From positions 1-9,330 of the forward strand of contig CALBHM010000397.1 in the NCBI GenBank assembly GCA_937892835.1: 9,330 bases of DNA, read 5' to 3'. Within the stretch, counting starts at the first letter, position 1, and the number at the start of each line of letters is the position of its first letter. The notes beneath the pieces are model-generated. The model was not told the origin of the DNA. It made no database searches and saw only the letters and a list, made by a program, of their open reading frames with translations. Both the position numbers and the translations under genes were made by a program. Source of the stretch: an uncultured Ruminococcus sp. (GTDB taxonomy: Bacteria; Bacillota; Clostridia; Oscillospirales; Acutalibacteraceae). Below are positions 1 through 6,617 of this stretch, piece by piece.

Positions 1-1
1 T

Positions 2-1591
2 GATCCCAATGGTGCTTTGGCTTATGATCAAGCAACATCAGCTGTCAGCGCTGTCGGTTCTGTTGAAGGTGCAAAGCTTGTATTTGTATATTCAAATGGA
101 CTTGAGACAGCAATACCGGTCGCATATTCATCACTTCTTGCCGGTTCAGGAACAAAATCCGATCCTTACAGAGTAGGAACGGCAGATGAGTTTGCAATTA
201 TGATGCAGAACGGTGAGCGTGACGATGTTTATTACATTGTTACAAATGATATTGATCTCAGCACGGTTAAATCAGCCGAGAATTTTGCAGGAATACTTGA
301 CGGTGCAAACCATGTTGTATATGATTTCAGCGGAGAGTCACTTTTTGCAAGTGTAAGTGGAACGATTAAGAATCTTGGCTTTGTTGGCTTTGACATTGAT
401 TCCAACTCTGCAATCTCAATCGGTGCCGTAGCAGGAGAGCTTAATGGAGCAACGATTGAAAATTGCGTTGTGATTGCCGATGTCAATGCAAAGGGCAAGG
501 TTCAGGATGCCGGTATAATTGCCGGTCGTGCGGTAAACGGTACGGAAATTAAGGATTGCATTACTTCCGGCAGAGTAAGCGGCTCGTCACTTCTTGCGGC
601 CGGCGGACTTGTCGGAGTAACTAACAACGCAAAAATCAGCGGATCGGTTTCAACCGGATATGTATCTTCCGGCAGATATTCCGGCGGACTTGTCGGTGAG
701 GCTGATTATACAGCTTTAAGCAATTCTGTCTTTGCAAATATGGTTGATTCGACTGCCAAAAAGGCGGGCAATGTAGTCGGCAGATTTGGCATATCATCTT
801 CGGCAGAGAATGTTTTCTTTGACAGTTGCACTGCAAAGAGCAGTCTTGCTGCGGCAGAGGGCGAATCGGATTCCATGAAGGGATCGACCACAAAGGCTTT
901 GGCTGAGGCAGCAATTATCGGTTTTGTAACAACAGACTCCGGTTATGCAGTTCCGGCTTCACTAAAATCAAGTGAAAGTTCGGCAAAGTTTGCAACGGCC
1001 GTTGAGTTTGCTGCACTTGCTGTGAAGTATATGTCGGGTTCGAATATCGGAACGGCGATGAGCTACACAGATATTAAGATTCTTGCCGAGGTTAATTCAA
1101 ACGCCTTGAGTGTTGATAAATCAAAGGGTCTTGTAATTACCCTTATGAAGAATAAAGATTATGCTTCAACGGATAATCTGATTGCAAGATATGCTTACCC
1201 AATGAGTGATGAGCTTACATCTGTAAGCTATTCAATCAACGATAAAACTGGCAAGTTGACAGATAAGCTTGTCGGAGTAATGCTCAAGACAAAGCTTAAT
1301 GACAGTTCAAATTCATTTAGCTTCTTCACAACAATCGGATCGGAGAACAGAACCATAAACGGCATTAGCGTTACAGACGGCGGAATTTATGTTGATCTCA
1401 GCTTGCCGAACGGTTATGGTTACAGTGTCAAAGCGGTTGGATCCGACGGAAAGATGCTCAATGTTACCGATGAGATGAATGAAGGTAAATTTATTGCTAC
1501 AGATAATTCAGATAATGTTGATATGGTTATCGAAATTAACGAGTCAAAACCCGAATGGGGTATCAGAGCTATCTGGAGTGTTATTGGTTAA
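2..1591 (+). CDS. GLUG-repeat beta-helix surface protein, 5'-truncated by the window edge
   Basis: The reading frame is open from base 2, upstream of the first possible start (TTG at 17), so this is the C-terminal ~529 residues of a longer protein. Counting from the TTG codon, a GSGTKSDPY element at ~43-51 is typical of the first coil of GLUG beta-helix adhesins. Five GLUG-like pentads follow: GAVAG 136, GIIAG 166, GGLVG 196, GGLVG 223 and GNVVG 251, spaced 27-30 residues, which fits one beta-helix turn each. From ~320 to the end the protein is Ser/Asp/Asn-rich and looks like one or two beta-sandwich domains. There is no LPXTG motif and no C-terminal membrane segment, so it is not sortase-anchored. 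It ends 22 nt before the first AWF protein gene. I infer an exported cargo or adhesin of the operon's surface structure; its export signal lies upstream and is unseen. The GLUG assignment is fairly secure, the function is not. Confidence -1.
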   Translation, partial: DPNGALAYDQATSAVSAVGSVEGAKLVFVYSNGLETAIPVAYSSLLAGSGTKSDPYRVGTADEFAIMMQNGERDDVYYIVTNDIDLSTVKSAENFAGILDGANHVVYDFSGESLFASVSGTIKNLGFVGFDIDSNSAISIGAVAGELNGATIENCVVIADVNAKGKVQDAGIIAGRAVNGTEIKDCITSGRVSGSSLLAAGGLVGVTNNAKISGSVSTGYVSSGRYSGGLVGEADYTALSNSVFANMVDSTAKKAGNVVGRFGISSSAENVFFDSCTAKSSLAAAEGESDSMKGSTTKALAEAAIIGFVTTDSGYAVPASLKSSESSAKFATAVEFAALAVKYMSGSNIGTAMSYTDIKILAEVNSNALSVDKSKGLVITLMKNKDYASTDNLIARYAYPMSDELTSVSYSINDKTGKLTDKLVGVMLKTKLNDSSNSFSFFTTIGSENRTINGISVTDGGIYVDLSLPNGYGYSVKAVGSDGKMLNVTDEMNEGKFIATDNSDNVDMVIEINESKPEWGIRAIWSVIG

Positions 1592-1613
1592 TAAGTAGAG
1601 GGTTGATGTTACA

Positions 1614-2243
1614 ATGAAAAAAGAGTTTGCATTTATCAAAAACTTAATATTAGCTGTGGCATCGGCCCTGACTCTTATAGCGGTTTCTTTTGCTTGGTTT
1701 AGCAACTCGAGCGAAAACTTTGTCCCGTCAATTAAGGGTGAAGTTGTCAGCCCGACCTATGCAAGCGTTGCTTATTATGAGGCGGATAACAACGGAAATT
1801 ACTCACGACTTACAGGAAATATAGAGCTAAAAAATTGGTCATCGGGTTCATTTAAAAAATACAAGATGATTTTAACGACGGCAACAGACGAAAAGCTTAA
1901 GCTGAGCATGTCGATAAACGATTTGCCTACGAATATGAATTCAGATTTAAAAAAGTCAGTTCAGGTAAAGTATAATGTTTATAAGGCGATAAAAACGATG
2001 AAAAACGGAGTAATGACATTTAATGATGGCACTCTGCTTTTTAGTTCGGATTATATGAGCCTTGCAGATCTCTCAAACGGAAAGATATTTGACGGAAGAT
2101 CTCTCGCCGATAGTCAAACAGAAAAGAATGACGTATATCTTATTTATTATGAGATCGGCCTTTCGGCTGACAGTCCGTCATCAATAGAAGGCATTTCGTC
2201 ATCACTCGGAACGTTGCAAATAAGCGTTCAGCCGGTATCATAA
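1614..2243 (+). CDS. SipW-dependent exported protein 1 (AWF signal, TasA/CalY-like class)
   Basis: This is a 209-residue protein. A short basic N-terminus and a hydrophobic stretch (~9-26) run into A27-W28-F29, the pattern of SipW-cognate signal peptides, where cleavage is expected next to the AWF. The mature part (~180 residues) is Ser/Asn/Lys-rich with alternating hydrophobic residues, suggesting an all-beta fold. It has no cysteine, no second membrane segment and no wall-sorting motif. The start is ATG 1614, with GAGGG at 1598-1602, an 11-nt spacing that is slightly long. The stop is 3 nt before the first signal peptidase gene. By analogy with TasA and camelysin it is probably secreted after cleavage by a neighbouring peptidase and contributes to an extracellular fibre or matrix. 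Beyond the signal I do not recognise a specific family. Confidence -1.
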   Translation: MKKEFAFIKNLILAVASALTLIAVSFAWFSNSSENFVPSIKGEVVSPTYASVAYYEADNNGNYSRLTGNIELKNWSSGSFKKYKMILTTATDEKLKLSMSINDLPTNMNSDLKKSVQVKYNVYKAIKTMKNGVMTFNDGTLLFSSDYMSLADLSNGKIFDGRSLADSQTEKNDVYLIYYEIGLSADSPSSIEGISSSLGTLQISVQPVS

Positions 2244-2246
2244 TAT

Positions 2247-2849
2247 ATGAAAAAAGCAAGTAAGGTTTTTTCGAAAGTCATGGCAGTGCTTTCTGCCGTG
2301 ATATTTATCTTAGGGTTTACAGTTTTCATTTCGGTGCTCAGTGCATCTGCGGGAAAAGCACCAAGTGTACTTGGGTTCAGCGTTTTTCAGGTGCAGACGG
2401 GAAGCATGGAGCCGGAAATCCCGGTTGGTGGAATTGTAATTGTTCACAAGACCAACCCCTCGTCATTGAAGGTCGGCGATATTATATCGTTCTATTCCAA
2501 TGATACAAAAATAAGCGGAAAAATCAACACACACAGAATTATTGAAATTAAAGACAGTGACAGCGGTGAAAAAATATTTTACACAAAGGGCGATGCTAAT
2601 GACTCTGCCGATACAGCGGCTGTTTTTGAGATGGACTTGATCGGTAAAGTTGTTGTTAACTTTGGGACGGTCGGCGGTTCGGTTTTGGGCGTGTTGAGAA
2701 ATCCCAAGATTATATTTATTTTTATCGTGTTGCCGCTAATCTTAATTACATTAGGCGAAGCGGTTAATTTGGCTAAATTGATTGCCGAATACAAATTCTC
2801 GGATCAGAAGGATGAAGAAGATGAAAAATCTTCGCAAACAAAAGATTAA
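2247..2849 (+). CDS. Signal peptidase I, SipW/ER type, copy 1
   Basis: This 200-residue membrane serine protease (S26B) should remove signal peptides at the outer face of the membrane. An N-terminal membrane segment lies at ~11-32. The catalytic Ser is S53 in TGSMEP, followed by the conserved KVGDI (75-79). His (H96 in THRI) replaces the general-base Lys of ordinary bacterial LepB, and an acidic box KGDANDSAD supplies D116 and D122. A C-terminal membrane segment at ~155-171 precedes a charged cytoplasmic tail. This layout matches SipW and the archaeal/eukaryotic Sec11 type. It starts 3 nt after the stop of the preceding AWF gene, and I see no Shine-Dalgarno, so translation is probably coupled to the substrate gene. 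Its last 29 nt overlap the next peptidase gene. The likely substrates are the neighbouring AWF proteins; which one is an open question. Confidence -1.
   Translation: MKKASKVFSKVMAVLSAVIFILGFTVFISVLSASAGKAPSVLGFSVFQVQTGSMEPEIPVGGIVIVHKTNPSSLKVGDIISFYSNDTKISGKINTHRIIEIKDSDSGEKIFYTKGDANDSADTAAVFEMDLIGKVVVNFGTVGGSVLGVLRNPKIIFIFIVLPLILITLGEAVNLAKLIAEYKFSDQKDEEDEKSSQTKD
2806..2812 (+). promoter_or_regulatory. Ribosome binding site that sets the start of signal peptidase copy 2
   Basis: AGAAGGA lies 8 nt before ATG 2821, inside the 3' end of peptidase copy 1. It favours ATG 2821 over ATG 2812, which falls inside this element, and over TTG 2782, which has no site. Confidence -1.
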
Positions 2850-3330
2850 TATGCTTCTGACCGCAATCGTGATTTGCATTTCGGTCGTGGCTGTCGGAGT
2901 CGTTTATACTCCGAAAATATTAAAGATGGATATGAAAGTTGTCGAAACCGGCAGCATGTCTCCTACAATCAAGCCTTATAGTTTGATATATATAAAGCCC
3001 TATGACAATTTTGAGGATTATAGGGTCGGGGATATAGTTACTTTTACGGATAACTATCAGCAAAAAAGTTTTACACACAGGATTGTCGAGGTTGATGAGC
3101 AAACGCAGAGCTTTGTCACTAAAGGTGACGCTAACGAGGAAAACGATCTCGGTAAGATTTCGGCCGAATATGCTCAAGGCAAGGTTGAAGTGACTATTCC
3201 ATATTTGGGATATTTTGTGAAATTTCTGCGATACACTGCCGTTAAGGTTGTAATCGCAATAATATATGTCGCCTGGGCGGCGATTGAAATTGAGCTGTTT
3301 ATGGCGGAAAGGAAGAAAGCAAATGACTAA
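2821..3330 (+). CDS. Signal peptidase I, SipW/ER type, copy 2
   Basis: This 169-residue peptidase has the same S26B plan as copy 1 but is clearly diverged. An N-terminal membrane segment at ~11-29 is followed by catalytic S45 in TGSMSPTI, RVGDI (68-72), H86 in FTHRIVEVD, and the acidic box KGDANEEND with D103 and D109. A C-terminal hydrophobic segment lies at ~138-160. The D-x-N-x3-D spacing of the acidic box is the same in all three peptidases here. I chose ATG 2821 because of AGAAGGA 8 nt upstream. The gene overlaps copy 1 by 29 nt and the following AWF gene by 8 nt. It is the only one of the three peptidases with a recognisable ribosome site. It probably processes one or more of the AWF proteins; preference cannot be read from sequence. 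Confidence -1.
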   Translation: MKNLRKQKINMLLTAIVICISVVAVGVVYTPKILKMDMKVVETGSMSPTIKPYSLIYIKPYDNFEDYRVGDIVTFTDNYQQKSFTHRIVEVDEQTQSFVTKGDANEENDLGKISAEYAQGKVEVTIPYLGYFVKFLRYTAVKVVIAIIYVAWAAIEIELFMAERKKAND

Positions 3331-3970
3331 AAGAATAATTGCTTTTGTTGCATCGTTGGCGGTTGTTATAGGCCTCATGAATTGCGGAACATCGTATGCA
3401 TGGTTTGTCACAACGCTGGAGAAAAAGCAGAGCATTTCAGTTTCCGTTGTAAGCACAGCACAGACGGCAAAGCTTACAGACCTCGACAGCGGTGAAAAAA
3501 GAATAATTATGCCCGGGGATAACCTTGTAAATCTTGACGGACAGGGTGCGATGCTCAGAATTAACAACGGTTCTACAACCGATGTTCAAATCAGGCTTTC
3601 AATAGAATATACGAGCTATGCGTCGGGTAAAGCAGAGCAGAAGCTTTATTCCGGTAATGATGACGATATTGATGTCACTTTTGCCGCTGACAAGTGGTCA
3701 AAGAATACGAATGCAAGCGGAGTATGTTACTTCTATTATATGGGCAATAATTACAGCTCGGCCGAGGTTTATGACCTTAAGAGTGTTCCGGCTGTAAGCT
3801 CCGATGTTTCATATGTAGATGCTATTTCAAGCATAGCTTATAAGAATAATATATCAAAGGCATATTCAGGTCAGCCTGTAAATATAAAGGTAAGCTTTGA
3901 GGCTAAGCAGGCAGATAATGTTTCATGGAGCAGCATTGATTCATATCAGCTATCCGGAACTGCTGCATGA
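3323..3970 (+). CDS. SipW-dependent exported protein 2 (AWF signal, TasA/CalY-like class)
   Basis: This is a 215-residue protein. The hydrophobic segment (~5-25) ends in A26-W27-F28. ATG 3323 is preferred over an in-frame codon at 3266 because AAAGGAAG (3308-3315) lies 7 nt upstream and because the N-terminus then fits a signal peptide. The mature part contains a C-Y-F-Y-Y-M-G stretch (~135-141) and ends with an 'AKQADNVSW' stretch. Such a Q-A/T-D/N...W ending is common in SipW-dependent proteins and recurs in exported protein 4. C21 in the hydrophobic segment lacks a proper lipobox (residue -1 is Asn), so this is not a convincing lipoprotein. The gene overlaps the preceding peptidase by 8 nt and the next by 4 nt (ATGA). 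It is probably a secreted fibre or matrix subunit. Confidence -1.
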   Translation: MTKRIIAFVASLAVVIGLMNCGTSYAWFVTTLEKKQSISVSVVSTAQTAKLTDLDSGEKRIIMPGDNLVNLDGQGAMLRINNGSTTDVQIRLSIEYTSYASGKAEQKLYSGNDDDIDVTFAADKWSKNTNASGVCYFYYMGNNYSSAEVYDLKSVPAVSSDVSYVDAISSIAYKNNISKAYSGQPVNIKVSFEAKQADNVSWSSIDSYQLSGTAA

Positions 3971-4497
3971 GAAACGGCATAGTTAGGCCGAAAATCGGCA
4001 ATATATTGTTTAATATTCTTTCGATTGTTACATTGATTGCTGTTGTGTTTGTGCTTTTTAACATTGTCTCAGGCGCAAAGGGATATGCTGTAACAAGCGA
4101 AAGTATGGAAAAAACGCTTTCAAGAGGCGATATAGTTTTTTCAAAAAAAATCAGCTTTGAAGAATTGAAGGTTGGAGATATTGTAACCGTTGGATCCGAA
4201 GAGCTTGATGAATATTTTACCCATCGAATTGTCGGCATTGATAAGGATAACAGAACGATTGAAACGAAGGGCGACAACAACCCGGAGAAGGATCCAATGG
4301 CAACACCGGCGGACAGAATTGTCGGAAAGATGTGGTACAGCGTGCCGCTTCTCGGTTATATTACCATAGCTTTTGGAAGTGTTTCTCAGGCAAAAGGCTT
4401 GATAATTTTAGCAATCGTTGCGGTTGCATTGATTGCACTTAATATGATTTTAACCCGCACCAAAAAAAAGAAAAACGGAGGTGACAGCGATGAATAA
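3967..4497 (+). CDS. Signal peptidase I, SipW/ER type, copy 3
   Basis: This 176-residue S26B peptidase has an N-terminal membrane segment at ~12-34. The catalytic Ser is S46 in SESMEKTL, a Glu where copies 1 and 2 have Gly just before the Ser. KVGDI (68-72), H86 in FTHRIVGID, and acidic box KGDNNPEKD (D103, D109) follow. A C-terminal membrane segment lies at ~143-162, with a lysine-rich tail after it. The Ser-His arrangement is the SipW/Sec11 type, not Ser-Lys LepB. Its ATG overlaps the stop of exported protein 2 in an ATGA junction with no visible Shine-Dalgarno, so translation is probably coupled. The last codons (NGGDSDE) double as the ribosome site and start of the next gene. Confidence -1.
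   Translation: MRNGIVRPKIGNILFNILSIVTLIAVVFVLFNIVSGAKGYAVTSESMEKTLSRGDIVFSKKISFEELKVGDIVTVGSEELDEYFTHRIVGIDKDNRTIETKGDNNPEKDPMATPADRIVGKMWYSVPLLGYITIAFGSVSQAKGLIILAIVAVALIALNMILTRTKKKKNGGDSDE
4477..4484 (+). promoter_or_regulatory. Ribosome binding site that sets the start of exported protein 3
   Basis: GGAGGTGA is a near-perfect anti-16S match 5 nt before ATG 4490, inside the 3' end of peptidase copy 3. The in-frame GTG at 4481 lies within this element and cannot be the start. Confidence -1.
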
Positions 4498-5098
4498 AAT
4501 AAAAAGAATAATGACACCTGTTATGGCGATTGTTCTTGTGCTTTGCGTCGGATATTTTTCGGGAATGTCAAAGACCTCCGCATGGTTCTACGACAGCGGT
4601 GTTATAGACAGCGGTGACAGCTTTGTTTTCGGAAATCTTTCCGTTAACACCAAGTTTGTAATAAACCACAGCGTTCTTTTTGAGGCAACAACAAAGCTTG
4701 CCGATGAGAACGAAAAGCTTTTCGATGAGGCAGTTAATTTTGATGATATCAATGTGGCCAATTCTGGAACTGTCCCGGCAAGGGTTTATATCAACATCGA
4801 TGTCACAAATGGCGCAAAGGGCTATCGCTGGTTTGTATATACCGATGACATGCTCATTAATGGAAGCATAAAAGAAACAATTAAAGCTAATTTAAAGAAT
4901 CTTACAAAAGCAGAGCTTGATAAATATAACAGTTCGAAGTATGTTCTTCTTGCTCCCGGCGAGTCGAAGGTTGTTAAAATTGCAAGCTGGGTAGAGTATG
5001 ATGACGTAAGTGCGGAGCTTATGAAAGGCGAATCGCTTACCATTGCGACAAGAATTTATATGACCGCTACACAGAATACGGACGGTATAATTGGTTAA
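4490..5098 (+). CDS. SipW-dependent exported protein 3 (AWF signal)
   Basis: This is a 202-residue protein. A basic start (MNKIKR) and hydrophobic segment (~8-24) lead to A31-W32-F33. An aspartate-rich stretch then precedes a region resembling the immunoglobulin-like cores of TasA-type proteins: DDINVANSGTVPARVYINI and LLAPGESKVVKI read as strands around a 'continuous, exposed' sheet, the usual way such proteins describe a bacterial beta-sandwich. It lacks the Cys/Tyr-Tyr-Met-Gly motif of proteins 2 and 4, so it is a different branch. It overlaps peptidase copy 3 by 8 nt and has the strongest ribosome site of the operon. Expression may therefore be high, fitting a major structural subunit; that role is an inference. 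Confidence -1.
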   Translation: MNKIKRIMTPVMAIVLVLCVGYFSGMSKTSAWFYDSGVIDSGDSFVFGNLSVNTKFVINHSVLFEATTKLADENEKLFDEAVNFDDINVANSGTVPARVYINIDVTNGAKGYRWFVYTDDMLINGSIKETIKANLKNLTKAELDKYNSSKYVLLAPGESKVVKIASWVEYDDVSAELMKGESLTIATRIYMTATQNTDGIIG

Positions 5099-5105
5099 AG
5101 AAATC

Positions 5106-5112
5106 GAGGTGA
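5106..5112 (+). promoter_or_regulatory. Ribosome binding site that sets the start of exported protein 4
   Basis: GAGGTGA ends 5 nt before ATG 5118. It excludes the in-frame TTG at 5091, which overlaps the end of the preceding gene. Confidence -1.
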
Positions 5113-5117
5113 CGGAT

Positions 5118-5732
5118 ATGTCAAAAAAGATAAGCAAAAAGGCAATAGTTATCATTGTTGCGGTTATCGCAATAATTGCCGTAGTCGGCAGTTCTTTGGC
5201 GTGGTTCGTTACCCAAACCTCCAAATCTCAGAGCTTTATTCTTTCAGGAATCAAGGCTTCAGCGAATGTCTATTTTGCAAACGGCAAAAACAATGTTGAC
5301 GCCGAAAAATTTAAGGATGAGAATGGACTTTATACTTTGAGCCTTAACAAGGACGATGAAAATTATATCGGAAAACTCAAGGTTATTATTAATCGCAGCG
5401 GAGCAACCTGCTGCCTTAGAGTTAAGACGGTGTTTGAATGGCAGCTTGCCGACGGTTCCGTTACTCAGTTCACGACAAATGTTCCTTATGTTTTTACCGA
5501 CGATTGGTATGATAATCGCAGCACCGATTATTGTGTTTATTATATGGGCAGTGACCGCTCAGGTAAGGCAAGAATGGACACACTCTTCCTTATAAACAGC
5601 TTTGATGAAAGCAAGTTTGATCTTTCCGGCATTGAGGAAGGAGCAACGGTCAAAGCGTTGATTGAAATCGATGCAGTTCAGACAAACCGTTATCCGCAGC
5701 TTTGGAATATTGAAAAATTACCGTGGGAATAA
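5118..5732 (+). CDS. SipW-dependent exported protein 4 (AWF signal, TasA/CalY-like class)
   Basis: This is a 204-residue protein. Six lysine/serine-rich residues precede a strongly hydrophobic segment (~9-27) ending in A28-W29-F30. The mature part carries a C-C pair in 'ATCCLRV' and a further Cys in Y-C-V-Y-Y-M-G, close to the motif of exported protein 2. Its end ('EIDAVQTNRYPQLW') has the Q...W closing pattern also seen in protein 2, so 2 and 4 are likely paralogs. Three cysteines sit in the mature part, which is unusual for an exported protein of an anaerobe and could form a disulfide or bind a metal. It starts 19 nt after exported protein 3 and ends 15 nt before the coiled-arm membrane protein. 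It is probably a secreted subunit of the same structure. Confidence -1.
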   Translation: MSKKISKKAIVIIVAVIAIIAVVGSSLAWFVTQTSKSQSFILSGIKASANVYFANGKNNVDAEKFKDENGLYTLSLNKDDENYIGKLKVIINRSGATCCLRVKTVFEWQLADGSVTQFTTNVPYVFTDDWYDNRSTDYCVYYMGSDRSGKARMDTLFLINSFDESKFDLSGIEEGATVKALIEIDAVQTNRYPQLWNIEKLPWE

Positions 5733-5747
5733 TGGAAGTTGATATCT

Positions 5748-6617
5748 ATGCCAAATAAGAAAAATGTGCCTGTGGCAGGTAAAACTGTCGCAGGCAAAAA
5801 CAATTATAGCAAGAAAAAAGAATCGCAGAGAAAAAAAGCTGAGGCAGAGAAAAACGCCCGACGGGTGCTCGAGGAAAAAGAAAAAAAGCAGAAGCAGCGT
5901 GAAAAGCGCAGCGAAGAGATTCGTAAGCAGCGTCAAAAAGCTTCGGCTAAAAAAACTAAAGTGGCCGAGAAGGCGACCAAAAGAGAAAAGAAAAAGGTTT
6001 TGCGTAAACGCCGAAAGGATCGATTTGTAAAAAAGTTCCGATATTATACGAGCAAAAAGTTTCTTGCTTCGCTGAATTATTTCCGTATTTTTACTTGCAT
6101 CGTTTTACCGATTGCTATGATTGTTACAGCGAGCGTGTTCATATCCCGATCTGTTTGTGTAAATGTTCCCTCAGAGATAAGGGCGACGGAATTTAACGGA
6201 AGAGTGGAGAGCGAAACAGTTGCCGAAGACAGTGTTTTTAATGCACAGCAACAGCAGGTTTTTACTGAAGCTCTTAACGCAAGAGGAAGCAAAAAATTCA
6301 GCTTCTATTTTAATTCGGTTGTTAATGTCAAAGACGATTTTTCAACAGATGACCTTTGCTTCGGTAATCCCAAAACAAATGACTGCGTGCTTATTGCAAC
6401 AGTGTATGATAAGGATGACACGGTTCTTTATCGCTCGCTTGGCCTTGAGCCGGGTAGGGAGATAAACCATGTTAAGCTGTTTGATGAGATGAGCTACGGA
6501 ATACACGATGTCAAGGTTGCTGTTAATGCCTATGACCAAAAGACAAACAAAAAAATCGGTACTAAATATGCTAAAATAAAAATTGCGGTCGGTGTGGAAT
6601 ACAATGGCGAAAAATAA
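5748..6617 (+). CDS. Membrane protein of unknown function with long basic cytoplasmic arm
   Basis: This 289-residue protein has three parts. Residues ~20-95 are dominated by Lys, Arg, Glu, Gln and Ala with almost no large hydrophobics, giving a highly basic region likely to be helical and perhaps coiled-coil. One membrane segment follows (~112-133). An outer domain (~134-289) is predicted to be beta-rich. With the basic arm before the single membrane segment, a type II orientation (arm inside, domain outside) is expected. The outer domain aligns without gaps to that of the next gene over ~56 residues. There is no AWF motif, so it is probably not a SipW substrate. ATG 5748 has GGAAG 9 nt upstream; the TTG at 5739 is too close to that site. 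I do not recognise the family. Anchoring or assembling the exported subunits, as TapA does in Bacillus, is a speculation from position only. Confidence -1.
   Translation: MPNKKNVPVAGKTVAGKNNYSKKKESQRKKAEAEKNARRVLEEKEKKQKQREKRSEEIRKQRQKASAKKTKVAEKATKREKKKVLRKRRKDRFVKKFRYYTSKKFLASLNYFRIFTCIVLPIAMIVTASVFISRSVCVNVPSEIRATEFNGRVESETVAEDSVFNAQQQQVFTEALNARGSKKFSFYFNSVVNVKDDFSTDDLCFGNPKTNDCVLIATVYDKDDTVLYRSLGLEPGREINHVKLFDEMSYGIHDVKVAVNAYDQKTNKKIGTKYAKIKIAVGVEYNGEK

Noticed and set aside
602..697. Near-identical short DNA repeats (CGGCGGACTTGTCGG) as a possible mobile or CRISPR-like repeat
   Set aside because: They encode two GGLVG pentads of the beta-helix in frame, so they are explained by protein repeats.
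2782..2820. Upstream TTG 2782 and ATG 2812 starts for signal peptidase copy 2
   Set aside because: Neither has a ribosome site at a workable distance; ATG 2821 has AGAAGGA 8 nt upstream and gives a normal N-terminus.
3266..3322. 19-residue N-terminal extension of exported protein 2
   Set aside because: It would put a charged, Arg/Lys-rich stretch before the signal segment and lacks a ribosome site; ATG 3323 has AAAGGAAG.
3377..3388. Possible lipobox (L-M-N-C) in exported protein 2
   Set aside because: Residue before the Cys is Asn, not Gly/Ala/Ser, and the Cys lies inside the hydrophobic segment before AWF.
2920..3567. Long - strand open frame (215 codons) opposite peptidase copy 2 and exported protein 2
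   Set aside because: Both overlapping + strand genes have clear motifs; the antisense translation shows no coherent domain and no ribosome site was evident.
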